A stretch of DNA of 64,000 bases from Candidatus Binatia bacterium (GCA_026004215.1 BPIR01000001.1:1476584-1540583); one strand, 5' to 3'. Shown: positions 35,245-44,875, numbered from the stretch's first letter. Numbers and translations are program-made. Notes: a model not told the origin generated them from the sequence alone.

Positions 35245-35440
35245 TATCAGTCTCAACCTGCAGCCGACCCCCTGGAAGGGGAAAGCGTCCGTGGATTCCG
35301 CCCGATGGTGTGCGGGAGAGTCCATCTGGGCGGCACGCAGTCGCCCCTGGACGACGTGCGTGTCCTTTGATCGGTGTTGCGTGATCGGGCTTCCGCAGCG
35401 CCACACTTGACATTGCCCGCAAACCGGGGAGTTAAGAGAT

Positions 35441-36715
35441 ATGCCTCGCATCGAATTCCCTCGCGACTTTGTCTTTGGCTCTGCCACGGCCGCTCACCAA
35501 GTAGAAGGAGACAACGTTCATAACGATTGGTGGGCCCACGAACACGCTCCCGACACCAACGCCGTCGAGCCGTCGGGCATCGCGTGCGACCATTACCGGC
35601 GCTACCGGGAGGATTTTCAACTCCTCCGCGACCTCGGCCATCCGGCGCACCGGCTATCGCTCGAATGGAGCCGGATCGAACCGCAACCTGGCGAGATTGA
35701 CCGCAGTGCTCTCGACCATTACCGGCGCGTGCTCGGTACGCTCCGGGACTACGGAATCGAGCCGTGGGTGACCATCCACCACTTCACTTCACCGCGCTGG
35801 TTCATGGAGCGTGGCGGCTTTACCCGAGAGGAAAATCTCGATGCGCTCGTGCGCCATACGGAGCTGCTTGCCCGTGAATTCAGCGATTTGGTTTCCCACT
35901 GGTGCACCATCAATGAGCCGAACGTCGTTGCGGAGATGGGTTACCGCTTCGGGTATTTCCCGCCGCGGCTGCTCGATGCCGAGTTGGCCGCGCGGGTGCT
36001 GGCAAACTTTTTCCGGGCGCATGCCCGTATGGCCGAGGCACTGCACGAACACGCACGCACTCGCCCGCAAATCGGTATCACCCTGGCCGTGCAGGCCCAC
36101 GAGCCCCTGCGGCTCGAAAGCGAAGCGGACCGCGCCTTGGCCGCCCGCCGCGACGCGGAAACCAATGGCGTGATGTTCGAAGCCTTGCGAACCGGGGTGT
36201 TTTCCTACCCCGGGCAAGAGCCCGTGCGGATCCCCGGGCTGCGCGAAGCGTCCACGTTTGTCGGAGTGCAGTACTACTCCCGCGTTCGCTACGATGGCGA
36301 GTCGCAGGGCCCGGCGATGCCCGATTTCAACCGCGTGCTGAGCCACATGGGCTGGGAAGTATATCCCGAGGGCTTTGCCCCCCTGTTGGAACGCGCCGCA
36401 GCCACGGGCTTGCCCGTGGTGGTGACGGAAAACGGCTTGGCACACGACGACGACCGCGTGCGCGTACGGTACATTGCGGACCATCTCGCTGCAGTCGATC
36501 AGGCCCGCAAGCGCGGCGTAGACGTCCGCGGTTATTTTTACTGGTCGGCAATGGACAACTTCGAATGGAACTTCGGCTACGGTCCCAAATTCGGCCTCAT
36601 CGAAGTGGATCGCCAAACTTTGGCCCGCCGCCCACGGCCAAGCGCGTACTTTTTCCGCGACTTGATCCAGCAGCGCGGATTCGACGAGGCGTTGATCGAG
36701 CACTGGAGCCGATGA
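35441..36715 (+). CDS. glycoside hydrolase family 1 (beta-glucosidase/beta-galactosidase type)
   Basis: 424 residues, a complete (beta/alpha)8 barrel. The N-terminal signature FVFGSATAAHQVEGD is present. The acid/base glutamate is Glu159 in TINEPN and the nucleophile Glu330 in VVVTENGL, both in canonical context; YWSAMDNFEWNFGYG is near the end. No signal peptide, so a cytoplasmic enzyme acting on beta-linked di- or oligosaccharides or glycosides. ATG 35441 has GGGGAG about 9 bases upstream. It is first in a plus-strand run and overlaps the next gene by 4 bases (ATGA). Confidence 0.94.
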   Translation: MPRIEFPRDFVFGSATAAHQVEGDNVHNDWWAHEHAPDTNAVEPSGIACDHYRRYREDFQLLRDLGHPAHRLSLEWSRIEPQPGEIDRSALDHYRRVLGTLRDYGIEPWVTIHHFTSPRWFMERGGFTREENLDALVRHTELLAREFSDLVSHWCTINEPNVVAEMGYRFGYFPPRLLDAELAARVLANFFRAHARMAEALHEHARTRPQIGITLAVQAHEPLRLESEADRALAARRDAETNGVMFEALRTGVFSYPGQEPVRIPGLREASTFVGVQYYSRVRYDGESQGPAMPDFNRVLSHMGWEVYPEGFAPLLERAAATGLPVVVTENGLAHDDDRVRVRYIADHLAAVDQARKRGVDVRGYFYWSAMDNFEWNFGYGPKFGLIEVDRQTLARRPRPSAYFFRDLIQQRGFDEALIEHWSR

Positions 36716-37854
36716 CGGATACATCCGCTCCGAGCTTTCCTCGTTCTGCCGAGCAATTAGAGCCGTCCTGGGTTCGCCGCATCCTGCTGCCGTTTTTTCC
36801 CGACTTGCCGGAAATCGAAGCCGTGGGTTGGGAACGCATGGGCACGGGGCAAATGGGCTGTAACGTCCGGGTCCGTCTCGATTACGGCGGGTGCGACGTG
36901 GTTCACGGTCCCACCACCGTCGTGTGCAAGTTTGCGTCCAGCGATCCCACAAGTCGGGCCACAGGGGTGGCATTGCGCAGCTACGAAATCGAAACGAACT
37001 TTTACCGCCAGGTGGCGTGGCGCTTCCCGTTACCGGTTCCGCGATGTTTCTTCGCGGGACTCGACTCGACGACCGGGGAATTTGTGATCGTACTCGAAGA
37101 CGTGGCCAAGGCAGAACCGGGTGACCAGTTGGCACCATGCACTCTGGCACAAGCGCGTAGCGCTCTGGATGCCCTGGCAGCCATCCATGCCGCGACGTGG
37201 GAAAACCGCACACTGGCGGAACTGGACTGGCTCAACCGCCGCGATGGCGAGCAACGCACACAGGTCGTGGCATTCTTTCAAGCGGCCGCACCCGCGTTTC
37301 TGGCTCGCTACGGCGCATCCCTCGAAGCCAGGCATGTGCGCGTGCTGGAGGACTTCGCCCCACGCATGCCGCAATGGATCGAACTCGCGCGCGGGCCCTT
37401 TGCGCTGGTGCACGGGGATTTTCGTCCCGACAACCTCCTCTTCCTGCGCAGCCGCGCGGCACCTTACCGAACCTTGGTGGTGGACTGGCAAACGGCGTCT
37501 TGGGGGCCGCCCATTGCAGACGCGACCTACTTTATCGGCGGTGCCTTCGAGCCACAGGAGCGACGCCGTTACGAGGGCGACCTGTTGCTGTATTACTGGG
37601 AAGGTCTGCGGCGGCGCGGAGTACGGGAGCTATCGTTTCTGCGCTGCGTGGAAGATCATTCGATCTTTGCCTTTAGCGGCATGGTGATGGCGGTTGCGGC
37701 CGCCATGCTCGTGGAACGCACGGCGCGCGGAGACGATATGTTCCTGACCATGTTTGCCCGCCATGCGCAGCACGTGATCGACATCGGCGCGTTTTCCGTT
37801 TTCGAGCCGCGTCGCTTGGCCAAACTACGCGAGCCACGCCATCCGGTTTCTTGA
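36712..37854 (+). CDS. aminoglycoside-phosphotransferase/EcKinase-like phosphotransferase family protein
   Basis: 380 residues with the small-molecule-kinase fold. The catalytic loop FALVHGDFRPDNLLF and the magnesium-binding VVDWQTASWG are intact, and the nucleotide loop lies near MGTGQMGCNVRV. The N-terminus PSWVRRILLPFF is typical of the ecdysteroid-kinase-like branch in actinobacteria and proteobacteria. Substrate unknown; resistance to an antibiotic is not implied. ATG 36712 overlaps the GH1 stop, so the two are co-translated; a longer frame runs antisense-free through the GH1 gene and is rejected. Confidence 0.85.
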   Translation: MTDTSAPSFPRSAEQLEPSWVRRILLPFFPDLPEIEAVGWERMGTGQMGCNVRVRLDYGGCDVVHGPTTVVCKFASSDPTSRATGVALRSYEIETNFYRQVAWRFPLPVPRCFFAGLDSTTGEFVIVLEDVAKAEPGDQLAPCTLAQARSALDALAAIHAATWENRTLAELDWLNRRDGEQRTQVVAFFQAAAPAFLARYGASLEARHVRVLEDFAPRMPQWIELARGPFALVHGDFRPDNLLFLRSRAAPYRTLVVDWQTASWGPPIADATYFIGGAFEPQERRRYEGDLLLYYWEGLRRRGVRELSFLRCVEDHSIFAFSGMVMAVAAAMLVERTARGDDMFLTMFARHAQHVIDIGAFSVFEPRRLAKLREPRHPVS

Positions 37855-37991
37855 GTCGCTGGTCTGTTCGCCCTGCACCCGGAACAGCAAACCCGGGCCG
37901 CCCCGGGTGGGGCACGCGCACTCCCCTACCTTGCCTGGCCGGTGACATGCACGTACGAGAGGGGCAAAATCTCCTAAGCGAGGTGGAATCC

Positions 37992-39086
37992 ATGGTACGC
38001 GGAGCTGTGTTGTACAACTTCTTCGAGCCCCTCAAGGTCGAACAAGTGCGCTTGCGCGATCCTCGGCCCGACGAGGTCGTGGTGAAAATGGCCGCCAGCG
38101 GCGTGTGTCACTCGGATCTGTCCGTCCAGCAAGCAAAGTTGCCGTTTCCGCCGCCGGTCATTTTGGGACACGAGGGCGCTGGGGTCGTCGAAGAAGTCGG
38201 TAAGGACGTAGTGGGTTTGAAGCCCGGCGATCATGTCGTCCTGGCGTGGGTCCAAAGCTGCGGTCGCTGCGCCTACTGCATCGACGGTGAAGAGCACCTG
38301 TGCGATGCAGCCATCAAGGCCATGATGGCGGGCGAGGAGACCGCATTCGAAAAGGACGGTACAGCCATTTCGCGCATGGCCGGTGTGGCCTCGTTTGCCG
38401 AGCGCACATTGGTACGTGCGTCTGCCTGCATCAAGATCCCCGAAGATGTGCCCCTCGATCGCGCATGTCTCGTAGGATGCGGCGTCATGACAGGGGTAGG
38501 TGCCGTAACCAACACGGCTAAGGTCCGGCCTGGGCAAACGGTTGCCGTGTTTGGTTGCGGTGGTGTCGGGCTGAACGTCATTCAGGGGGCGGTGTTGTGC
38601 GGTGCCGCGCGCATCATTGCGGTGGACCTCGTGGACAAAAAGCTCCAGTGGGCACGCGAGTTTGGAGCAACCGACACGATCAACGCCAAACAAACGAGCG
38701 ATGTACCCGACGCGATTCGTTCTCTGACGGATGGGCGAGGGGCAGACTATGCGTTCGAAGTCATCGGCATGCCGGATGTGATTCTGCAGGCGTTTTTGTC
38801 GGTGCGGAGGGGAGGAAAAGTCGTAGTGGTGGGCGTGCCCGGTTTCGATCAAACCGTCAACCTTCCGGCATCGGCCATTCCCCTCGAAGAGAAATCGGTC
38901 CTAGGATCTTTGTACGGCTCCGCCCACATGCGTCGCGACATGCCCAAACTGCTCGATCTCTATATGCAACAGCGGCTCAAGCTCGACGAACTCATCTCGC
39001 GCCGGATCTCGCTCGACCAAGTCAACGAAGCCTTCGCGGCCATGGAGTCGGGAGAGGTCGCCCGCAGCGTGATTGTGTATTCGTAG
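37992..39086 (+). CDS. zinc-dependent alcohol dehydrogenase (MDR family)
   Basis: 364 residues. The catalytic zinc site has Cys39 (GVCHSD), His60-Glu61 (GHEGAG) and the later cysteine of LVGCGVMTG; the structural zinc has Cys90, 93, 96 and 104 (CGRCAYCIDGEEHLC). The NAD site is VFGCGGVGLNVIQGAV. It resembles class III-type/aryl alcohol dehydrogenases of actinobacteria and proteobacteria. ATG 37992 has GAGGTGG eight bases upstream, and the longer frame has no such site. It lies in the catabolic run with a thiolase-like and a luciferase-like protein, suggesting oxidation of a hydrophobic alcohol. Confidence 0.93.
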   Translation: MVRGAVLYNFFEPLKVEQVRLRDPRPDEVVVKMAASGVCHSDLSVQQAKLPFPPPVILGHEGAGVVEEVGKDVVGLKPGDHVVLAWVQSCGRCAYCIDGEEHLCDAAIKAMMAGEETAFEKDGTAISRMAGVASFAERTLVRASACIKIPEDVPLDRACLVGCGVMTGVGAVTNTAKVRPGQTVAVFGCGGVGLNVIQGAVLCGAARIIAVDLVDKKLQWAREFGATDTINAKQTSDVPDAIRSLTDGRGADYAFEVIGMPDVILQAFLSVRRGGKVVVVGVPGFDQTVNLPASAIPLEEKSVLGSLYGSAHMRRDMPKLLDLYMQQRLKLDELISRRISLDQVNEAFAAMESGEVARSVIVYS

Positions 39087-39146
39087 GCGCCTGCGATTGT
39101 TCCACTCGTTGTCAGGCGCGACGCTCGTGCAAGAAGGGAGAGGAAC

Positions 39147-40670
39147 GTGGCAGCGTGGTCCGAAGACCGCATCCCGATTCTGGTTGGCGGCGGCCAGGTT
39201 ACGCAGCGCGACGTCGAGCCGGCCGAGGCGCTGGAGCCTTTGCGCCTCATGGCCACAGCCGCGGAGCGTGCTGCGGACGATGCATGGGTGCGCATCGAGG
39301 CACTGGCGGAGCTCGACCTCGTCGCGGTAGTGAACATTCTCGGGTGGTCGTATGCGAACCCACCGGGTGCTTTGGCCGCGCACTTTCAGGCTAGCCCCCG
39401 TCAACTCTGGTATTCCACGCTCGGAGGAAACACGCCGCAGTGGCTGGTCAATGAAATCGCGGCGCGCATTGCGGCGGGCGAGGTCCGCTTTGCGCTGCTC
39501 GCGGGCGCAGAAGCCTTAGCCACGCAGCAAAGGGCCCGGCGAGCGAAGGTTCCTTTGCAGTGGTCCACCGGAGAGGCGCCGAGCCAGCCGAACTACACGC
39601 TGGTGGGGTCGAACCGCCCGGGGGCGAACGACGTGGAGATGAGCCACGGGATGACCCTTCCGGTGGTCGTGTATCCCTTGTTCGAAAATGCGTTGCGCGT
39701 GCACTACGGACATTCGCTGGAGGAACACCGCCGTTACCTCGGCGAGTTTTGCGCGCGGATGGCCGCAGTTGCGGCAACCCACCCGAACGCGTGGTTCCCG
39801 GTGCGCCGTTCCGCCGAAGAAATTGCCACTCCGAGCAAAGAGAATCGCTTGGTGTCGTACCCGTACACCAAGTACATGAATGCCATCATGGAAGTGGATC
39901 AAGGTGCTGCCCTGCTGCTCACCTCGGTTGCCTGCGCCAAGAAACTCGGAATTCCACCCGAACGGTGGGTGTATCTCTGCGGCTGCGCCGACACGCAAGA
40001 CCATTGGTTTGTTTCCGAGCGAGTGAATTATTGGTCCTCCCCGGCCATTCGGGTCGCCACACGAGAGGCGCTTCGGATGGCAGGGTGGACGGTGCACGAT
40101 ATCGACTTTTTCGACCTGTACAGTTGTTTTCCCTGCGCGGTGCAAATTGGCCGCGATGCTCTCGGCATACCCAAAGAGGATGGGCGCGCGCTGACGGTCA
40201 CCGGTGGCCTGCCGTACTTTGGCGGACCAGGGAACAACTACGTCACGCATTCCATTGCAACCATGTTGGGCGTACTTCGCCGTCACCCAGGGAAACGTGG
40301 CTTAGTGACCGGCCTCGGCTGGTACATCACCAAGCACAGCGTGGGGGTGTACAGCACGGAAGCACCGCCACGACCGTTCGTGCGTCGCGATCCTTCCGAG
40401 TACCAGCAGGAAATCGACTGCATGGCGCGGCCAGAGGTGGTGCTGCGCCCGCGTGGCCGAGGCAAAGTGGAAACATATACGATCGTGCACGATCGCGACG
40501 GCACGCCGGTGCGGGGCGTCGTCATTGGCCGCTTGCCCGACGGGCACCGCTTTTTGGCCAACCTGCGCTCCGACCCCAAGGAGCTCGCGCTTTGGGAAGA
40601 GCGGGAGCTGATCGGAGTCGAGGGAGAAGTTCGCGCCGAGGACCCTGTGAACGTGTTCCTTCCGGATTGA
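39147..40670 (+). CDS. thiolase-like (SCP-x type) protein lacking the nucleophilic cysteine
   Basis: 507 residues from GTG 39147 (GGAGAGG upstream). The fold-defining segments are those of the acetyl-CoA acetyltransferase/SCP-x group: a thiolase N-domain with AAGEVRFALLAGAEAL, and C-terminal GGLPYFGGPGNNYVTHSIATM. Where a thiolase has its reactive cysteine (C-x-S-G context) this has YSTLGGNTPQ, so the usual acyl-enzyme mechanism looks impossible. The second cysteine position is DLYSCFPCAVQIG. An extra C-terminal domain (about 420-507) is an OB-like tail. It may be a structural partner or use other chemistry. Similar proteins occur in lipid- and steroid-degrading actinobacteria. Coupled context: alcohol dehydrogenase before, flavin monooxygenase after. 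Confidence 0.82.
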   Translation: MAAWSEDRIPILVGGGQVTQRDVEPAEALEPLRLMATAAERAADDAWVRIEALAELDLVAVVNILGWSYANPPGALAAHFQASPRQLWYSTLGGNTPQWLVNEIAARIAAGEVRFALLAGAEALATQQRARRAKVPLQWSTGEAPSQPNYTLVGSNRPGANDVEMSHGMTLPVVVYPLFENALRVHYGHSLEEHRRYLGEFCARMAAVAATHPNAWFPVRRSAEEIATPSKENRLVSYPYTKYMNAIMEVDQGAALLLTSVACAKKLGIPPERWVYLCGCADTQDHWFVSERVNYWSSPAIRVATREALRMAGWTVHDIDFFDLYSCFPCAVQIGRDALGIPKEDGRALTVTGGLPYFGGPGNNYVTHSIATMLGVLRRHPGKRGLVTGLGWYITKHSVGVYSTEAPPRPFVRRDPSEYQQEIDCMARPEVVLRPRGRGKVETYTIVHDRDGTPVRGVVIGRLPDGHRFLANLRSDPKELALWEERELIGVEGEVRAEDPVNVFLPD

Positions 40671-40787
40671 AAACCAAGTACAGTGACGCAAGCGATGCCA
40701 GCGAAAGTGCTCCTTTGCAGCCCATCCGCAACGACCCGAGCGCCGCTCGACTTCTGGCGCGGGTACGGAGCATAGAAGGGAGCTCGT

Positions 40788-41939
40788 ATGGACTTTTACT
40801 TCTTTCATCTAATGCCGTGGCCGCATTTGCCGCCGGATTACAATGGTCCAGCTTGGATTCGCTGCCCGAACAGCTTGTACGACCCCGAGCGCGGGGTGGG
40901 GATTTACAACCGATACATAGACGAGCTCGTGTACGCTGAAGAACTCGGCTTTGACGGGGTGTGCGTCAACGAGCACCACGCCAACGCATACGGGAACATG
41001 CCGTCGCCAAACCTGATCGGCTCCATCCTCGCGCGCCAAACTCGGAAGTGCAAAATCGCCATCGTCGGCAACGCCTTGCCTTTGTACCATCCGCCCGTTC
41101 GCGTGGCCGAAGAGTTCGCCATGATCGACGTGATTTCCGGCGGCCGGTTGATCGCGGGAATGGTGGTGGGCGGAGGGCCGGAGTACTACTCCAACGGCCT
41201 CAACCCGGCCCAAGCACGCGAGCGCTTTTACGAAGCCCACGATCTCATCGTGCAGTCGTGGACCCGCCCGGGACCGTTTGTGTTCAACGGCAAGTACTAC
41301 AAACTGCGCTACGTCAACCCTTGGCCGCGCCCGTTGCAAAAGCCCCATCCGCCCATTTGGATTCCAGGAGCGGGTAGCCTCGAAACGATGGAGTTCGTGG
41401 CCCGGCGCCGTTACGCGTATATGGGGATTCCGTACTTCCACCGCCGCGTGTTCGAGCGCAACTTTAATTTTTTCCGCGAAGCCTGCGAAAAAGAAGGGTA
41501 CCGCGCTCGCCCCGAGCAGATGGGTTGGCTTTGCCCCATTTACGTAGCCGAAACGGACGAGGCCGCGCGCCGCGAGTACGAGCCGCACTTTTGGTACTTC
41601 GCCAAGCGGCTGCTTCCAGGCATTGAAACCAGTCCGCCCGGGTACACCTCGGCCCGCTCGGCGGTGAAGCTCATCACTGCACGGAACGACTTCTTGCTGT
41701 TCGTAGACACATGGGAACAAGTCGTCGAGGGGCGCTACGCCATCGTCGGCAGCCCGGACACCGTGCTCGAACAGATGCAAGAGATGATCGCGAGCCTCGG
41801 CGTCGGCAATGTGCTGGCGTTGCTCCAGGTGGGCACTCTCCCGGCCGATCTGACTCGCCGGAACATGGAGCTGTTTGCTCGCGAAGTGATGCCTCGCTTG
41901 CAGGCTTGGGATCAGCAACGCCGATCCCGAGCCGCGTAA
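40788..41939 (+). CDS. LLM-class flavin-dependent oxidoreductase (luciferase-like monooxygenase)
   Basis: 383 residues. The luciferase-like barrel is shown by DFYFFHLMPWPHL, NEHHANAYGNMPSP (with the active-site histidines), ISGGRLIAGMVVGGGPEYY and the C-terminal YAIVGSPDTVLEQM. It uses FMN or F420, most likely for oxygenation of an aldehyde, ketone or other hydrophobic substrate. ATG 40788 has GGGAG upstream. It is followed by the alpha/beta hydrolase after only 17 bases, so the pair likely acts in sequence (oxygenation then hydrolysis). Confidence 0.9.
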   Translation: MDFYFFHLMPWPHLPPDYNGPAWIRCPNSLYDPERGVGIYNRYIDELVYAEELGFDGVCVNEHHANAYGNMPSPNLIGSILARQTRKCKIAIVGNALPLYHPPVRVAEEFAMIDVISGGRLIAGMVVGGGPEYYSNGLNPAQARERFYEAHDLIVQSWTRPGPFVFNGKYYKLRYVNPWPRPLQKPHPPIWIPGAGSLETMEFVARRRYAYMGIPYFHRRVFERNFNFFREACEKEGYRARPEQMGWLCPIYVAETDEAARREYEPHFWYFAKRLLPGIETSPPGYTSARSAVKLITARNDFLLFVDTWEQVVEGRYAIVGSPDTVLEQMQEMIASLGVGNVLALLQVGTLPADLTRRNMELFAREVMPRLQAWDQQRRSRAA

Positions 41940-41956
41940 ATTTGGAGGGAAGGGCC

Positions 41957-42742
41957 GTGACGGAAACGATCCACATCGGCGGAGAAACTGTGGAGTTTCG
42001 GCGCCAGGGGAGTGGTCCGCCACTACTGTACTTGCACGGCGGCATCGGAGATACGGACTGGCTCCCGGTGTTCGACGAGTGGGCCCGCCACTGCACGGTG
42101 ATCCAAACACTCCACCCAGGGTTTGGCGGCTCTACCGGCGGCGAAAAGCTCGACGGCATCGAAGACTTGGTGTTTCACTACCTCGACGTTATCGAGTCGC
42201 TCGGCCTCGGAACGGAGCCCATCTCGATCGTCGGCGCTTCCTTCGGCGGCTGGATCGCCGCCGAACTCGCCGCACGCTATCCCGCAATAGTGGGGCGATT
42301 GGTTTTGGTCGGGCCGGCGGGGCTCTGGCTAGACGAACACCCTCCCGAGGAACTGTTCGGGCGCGAGCCGCGCGACCTGGCGGCCTTACTGTTCCACAAT
42401 CTCGACCACCCCATCGCCGCCATGATGGCGCAAGTGTCGGACATTGCCTCGCTTCCCGAGGAGATCATCCTCCAGCAGTTCAAGGCCATGGAGGCGCTCG
42501 CCCGTGTCGCCTGGAACCCGTATTTCCACGACCCGAAGCTCGAGCGTTTGCTTGCGCGCGTGCAAGCGCGTACGGCAATCGTTTGGGGCGCCGAGGACCG
42601 TTTTTTTCCTCCCCTGTACGGCCAGCGCTTTGCCGCAGCGATCCCCGGCGCGTCGTTGCACGTCGTCCCGGATGCGGGCCACCTGGTCATGCTGGAGCGC
42701 CCGGAAGCGGTCAGCACTCGACTGTTCGCCATGCTTGCGTAA
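41957..42742 (+). CDS. alpha/beta-fold hydrolase
   Basis: 261 residues from GTG 41957, which has GGAGG (41944-41948) upstream; a longer frame overlaps the preceding gene. The nucleophile elbow is GASFGGWIA, the catalytic acid is near VWGAEDRFF, and the histidine is in DAGHLVML. The small size and HGGIGDTDWLPVF opening resemble carbon-carbon bond hydrolases (MhpC/BphD-like) and esterases. Best read as the partner of the luciferase-like enzyme upstream. Confidence 0.88.
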   Translation: MTETIHIGGETVEFRRQGSGPPLLYLHGGIGDTDWLPVFDEWARHCTVIQTLHPGFGGSTGGEKLDGIEDLVFHYLDVIESLGLGTEPISIVGASFGGWIAAELAARYPAIVGRLVLVGPAGLWLDEHPPEELFGREPRDLAALLFHNLDHPIAAMMAQVSDIASLPEEIILQQFKAMEALARVAWNPYFHDPKLERLLARVQARTAIVWGAEDRFFPPLYGQRFAAAIPGASLHVVPDAGHLVMLERPEAVSTRLFAMLA

Positions 42743-42746
42743 ACGG

Positions 42747-43928
42747 TCACTGGCGCTCGGCCGGGCGGATCGCACGCAATGCGGTGACACACCCGGCGCT
42801 GAACGCCAACAGCCCGACTGTGGAATACATGGCGCGGTAGCCAAAGTGCTCCGCCAAGGCTCCCAGAACTGGGTTACTGATGGAATGCCCGAGGTCGAAC
42901 ATCGCCGTGAACCAACTCACGGCTCGGCCCCGCCGCCCGCCTGCAAGATCGATCACCAGCGCAGCCAGTATCGGAAAGGCATACCCGTGCCCCGCTCCGG
43001 CCAGTGCACCTACGACGTGAAGCCAAGTACGATCGGCTGCCCGAGGCAGGAGAAACAGAGCGCTGCCGTACACCACGAAGGCGAAAGCGAGCATCGGGTA
43101 GCGACCGATACGGTCCGGCAAATGCCCGCTGACAATCCGAACGAAAACGGCCATACCCGCGTAGGCAAAAAAGATCGTGCCCGCCGGTGCTCGACCGGCG
43201 GCGGTGACGTACGGGGCGAGGAACGTGAAGACACTGGCCTCGGCAGCGCCAAACAATAGAGTGAGCACCATCAGCAGCCAAAAGGCCGCCGGAATAGGTG
43301 GCGAGGAGCGATCTTCTCGCCCCAGCCGTTCGCGCGGGAACGTCGTGCGGTCCTCCAGTTGCGCAATGATCAGGAGGCAAACGGCCGCAAGCGCAGCGGC
43401 AGCGAGGAAGTACGCCGAGAATCCCCAGCCCTGGAGCAGCCACTCGCCCAGCAAAGGACTCAGCCCGTTGCTGGCCATGCCAAAGAGCCCAAACCAGGCC
43501 AGTCCCTGTGCGCGGCGCGTAACCGGAATCACGTCGCTTGCGTACGTGACAAAACTCGTGAACATCGCCCCACCCGCTGTTGCGGTGACCGCCACGAGCA
43601 CCACGCACAACACGCCGAGGCGATCCACCGCGAGATAGCCCAGGGAGGCGAGCGCATGCGCGGCGGTCGCCAGCAGCATGATCCGCATCCGTCCGAGTCG
43701 GTCGAGGAGGAAACCCATGGGCCACCGCACGGCCACTGCACATGCAGCGCCGATACCGGCGTACATCCCAATGGTCACCTCGCTGCCACCCAAAGAGCGG
43801 ACGAATAACGGGAACAAAATGTACAACGCTCCCGCAAGCGAGCCGAACAGTTGCATCGCACACGCCAGCACGAAGTTCCGCGTGAGTAGGTGCTCGCGCG
43901 CAGGTGTGTCCAAGACCCGAGACGGCAC
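42747..43928 (-). CDS. major facilitator superfamily transporter
   Basis: 393 residues with twelve membrane segments. The first cytoplasmic loop carries the MFS signature MGFLLDRLGRMR, and its second-half copy is SGHLPDRIGRYP. The substrate is unknown. The GTG at 43928 is the first start; no better internal one stands out. It is convergent with the hydrolase gene, whose stop lies 4 bases from its own. Upstream on the same strand is a YiiX-like gene, 47 bases away. Confidence 0.88.
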   Translation of the reverse strand: MPSRVLDTPAREHLLTRNFVLACAMQLFGSLAGALYILFPLFVRSLGGSEVTIGMYAGIGAACAVAVRWPMGFLLDRLGRMRIMLLATAAHALASLGYLAVDRLGVLCVVLVAVTATAGGAMFTSFVTYASDVIPVTRRAQGLAWFGLFGMASNGLSPLLGEWLLQGWGFSAYFLAAAALAAVCLLIIAQLEDRTTFPRERLGREDRSSPPIPAAFWLLMVLTLLFGAAEASVFTFLAPYVTAAGRAPAGTIFFAYAGMAVFVRIVSGHLPDRIGRYPMLAFAFVVYGSALFLLPRAADRTWLHVVGALAGAGHGYAFPILAALVIDLAGGRRGRAVSWFTAMFDLGHSISNPVLGALAEHFGYRAMYSTVGLLAFSAGCVTALRAIRPAERQ

Positions 43929-43975
43929 TGCAGTCCAGTCGAGCGCCCGTTAGAGGAGAGCCCCACCCAGCTTCG

Positions 43976-44875
43976 TCACGCTGCGCGACCACCAGCTCGA
44001 ACCGCCACCGGCGGTACGGGTTCCTCCCCAGAGGGCGTCGGCTCCTTGCCGGCCCAGTGAATGCGCCGGTAATCGAAGCCGACGGCGGCGGCGTGGTGGA
44101 ACTTGACGATGTCGAAGTACGGGGAAAGGTCGAAGTCGCGCGGCGTAACCAACGCCGGATCTTCTTTTTCGTACAAGGCCTCGTACCGCCGGCGCCTGTA
44201 CCACCGCAGCCATCCTCGCTGGGGCTTGTCCTCGGCAATGGTCACCCGCGGAACGATGGGGAAGCCCACACTGGCAAACGCACGGGCCAGCATCGTCGTA
44301 CAAATGACCTCGGTGGCCTCGCCGCCATAACGCAAGGCTGCGCGCCGATAGCGCCGCGGGATCAAGCTAACCGGGAAAAAGTAGCGCGCGAGTTCCAACA
44401 CGTGTCGCACGTTGTACGGCTTGCCCAGTTGAGCCGTGACTTCAGCCAGGATGCGGTCTAGGTCTTCACGCCGCAAACCGCGGGGGCGGCAAACCCGGAT
44501 GTTATGGCGCGCGTACTTCACCACCGGGTGACACACGACACCGTCCTCCAGTGCTTCGATCAACAAGTAACTCGCATCCGTACCAAAACGCTGGCGCATT
44601 TCCGGAACCAACTCGGGCCGGAAGCGGCGAAGTTCGTCGCCGATGTAGAGGGCGGCGTGGGACCACGAGCTTTGAGTCAAATACCGGATGACCTGGCTAA
44701 TGCGCTGATCTCCTTCCACCAGCACCACATCGCCCGGACGAAGCTGGCTGCGCAAAGCATCGATGTCATTGGGAATCCGCTGCTCGTAGGACTTCCGGGG
44801 CTTAGTCAACACACCCATCATCCACCCCACGATGCGGCGGCGCATCGGTTCCGTCAGACGTTGCCACCAGCGCAT
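43976..44875 (-). CDS. YiiX/YebB-like permuted NlpC/P60 hydrolase
   Basis: 299 residues. The permuted papain-like order is visible: GDVVLVEG and the catalytic histidine in SSWSHAALYIGD (His73) come first, with the cysteine in TEVICTTMLARAF later, as in the YiiX/lecithin-retinol-acyltransferase-like group. The stretch LGKPYNVRHVLELARYFFP lies between. The N-terminal basic helix may bind a membrane. Members cleave amide or ester bonds in lipids or peptidoglycan, so the substrate is not known. The C-terminal tail is proline-rich and disordered. Confidence 0.8.
   Translation of the reverse strand: MRWWQRLTEPMRRRIVGWMMGVLTKPRKSYEQRIPNDIDALRSQLRPGDVVLVEGDQRISQVIRYLTQSSWSHAALYIGDELRRFRPELVPEMRQRFGTDASYLLIEALEDGVVCHPVVKYARHNIRVCRPRGLRREDLDRILAEVTAQLGKPYNVRHVLELARYFFPVSLIPRRYRRAALRYGGEATEVICTTMLARAFASVGFPIVPRVTIAEDKPQRGWLRWYRRRRYEALYEKEDPALVTPRDFDLSPYFDIVKFHHAAAVGFDYRRIHWAGKEPTPSGEEPVPPVAVRAGGRAA

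Larger units (their letters stand above)
34966..35440. other. gene-free stretch rich in short hairpins
   Basis: 475 bases between the methyltransferase and the GH1 gene. Open frames on both strands are short and without domains. The sequence carries several palindromic units listed separately, and GGGGAG at about 35426-35431 serving the next gene. It looks like accumulated REP-type repeats. Confidence 0.6.

Noticed and set aside
36712..37854. Antibiotic-resistance phosphotransferase
   Set aside because: Only the general small-molecule kinase fold is shared; the context is catabolic and no resistance subfamily motif is seen.
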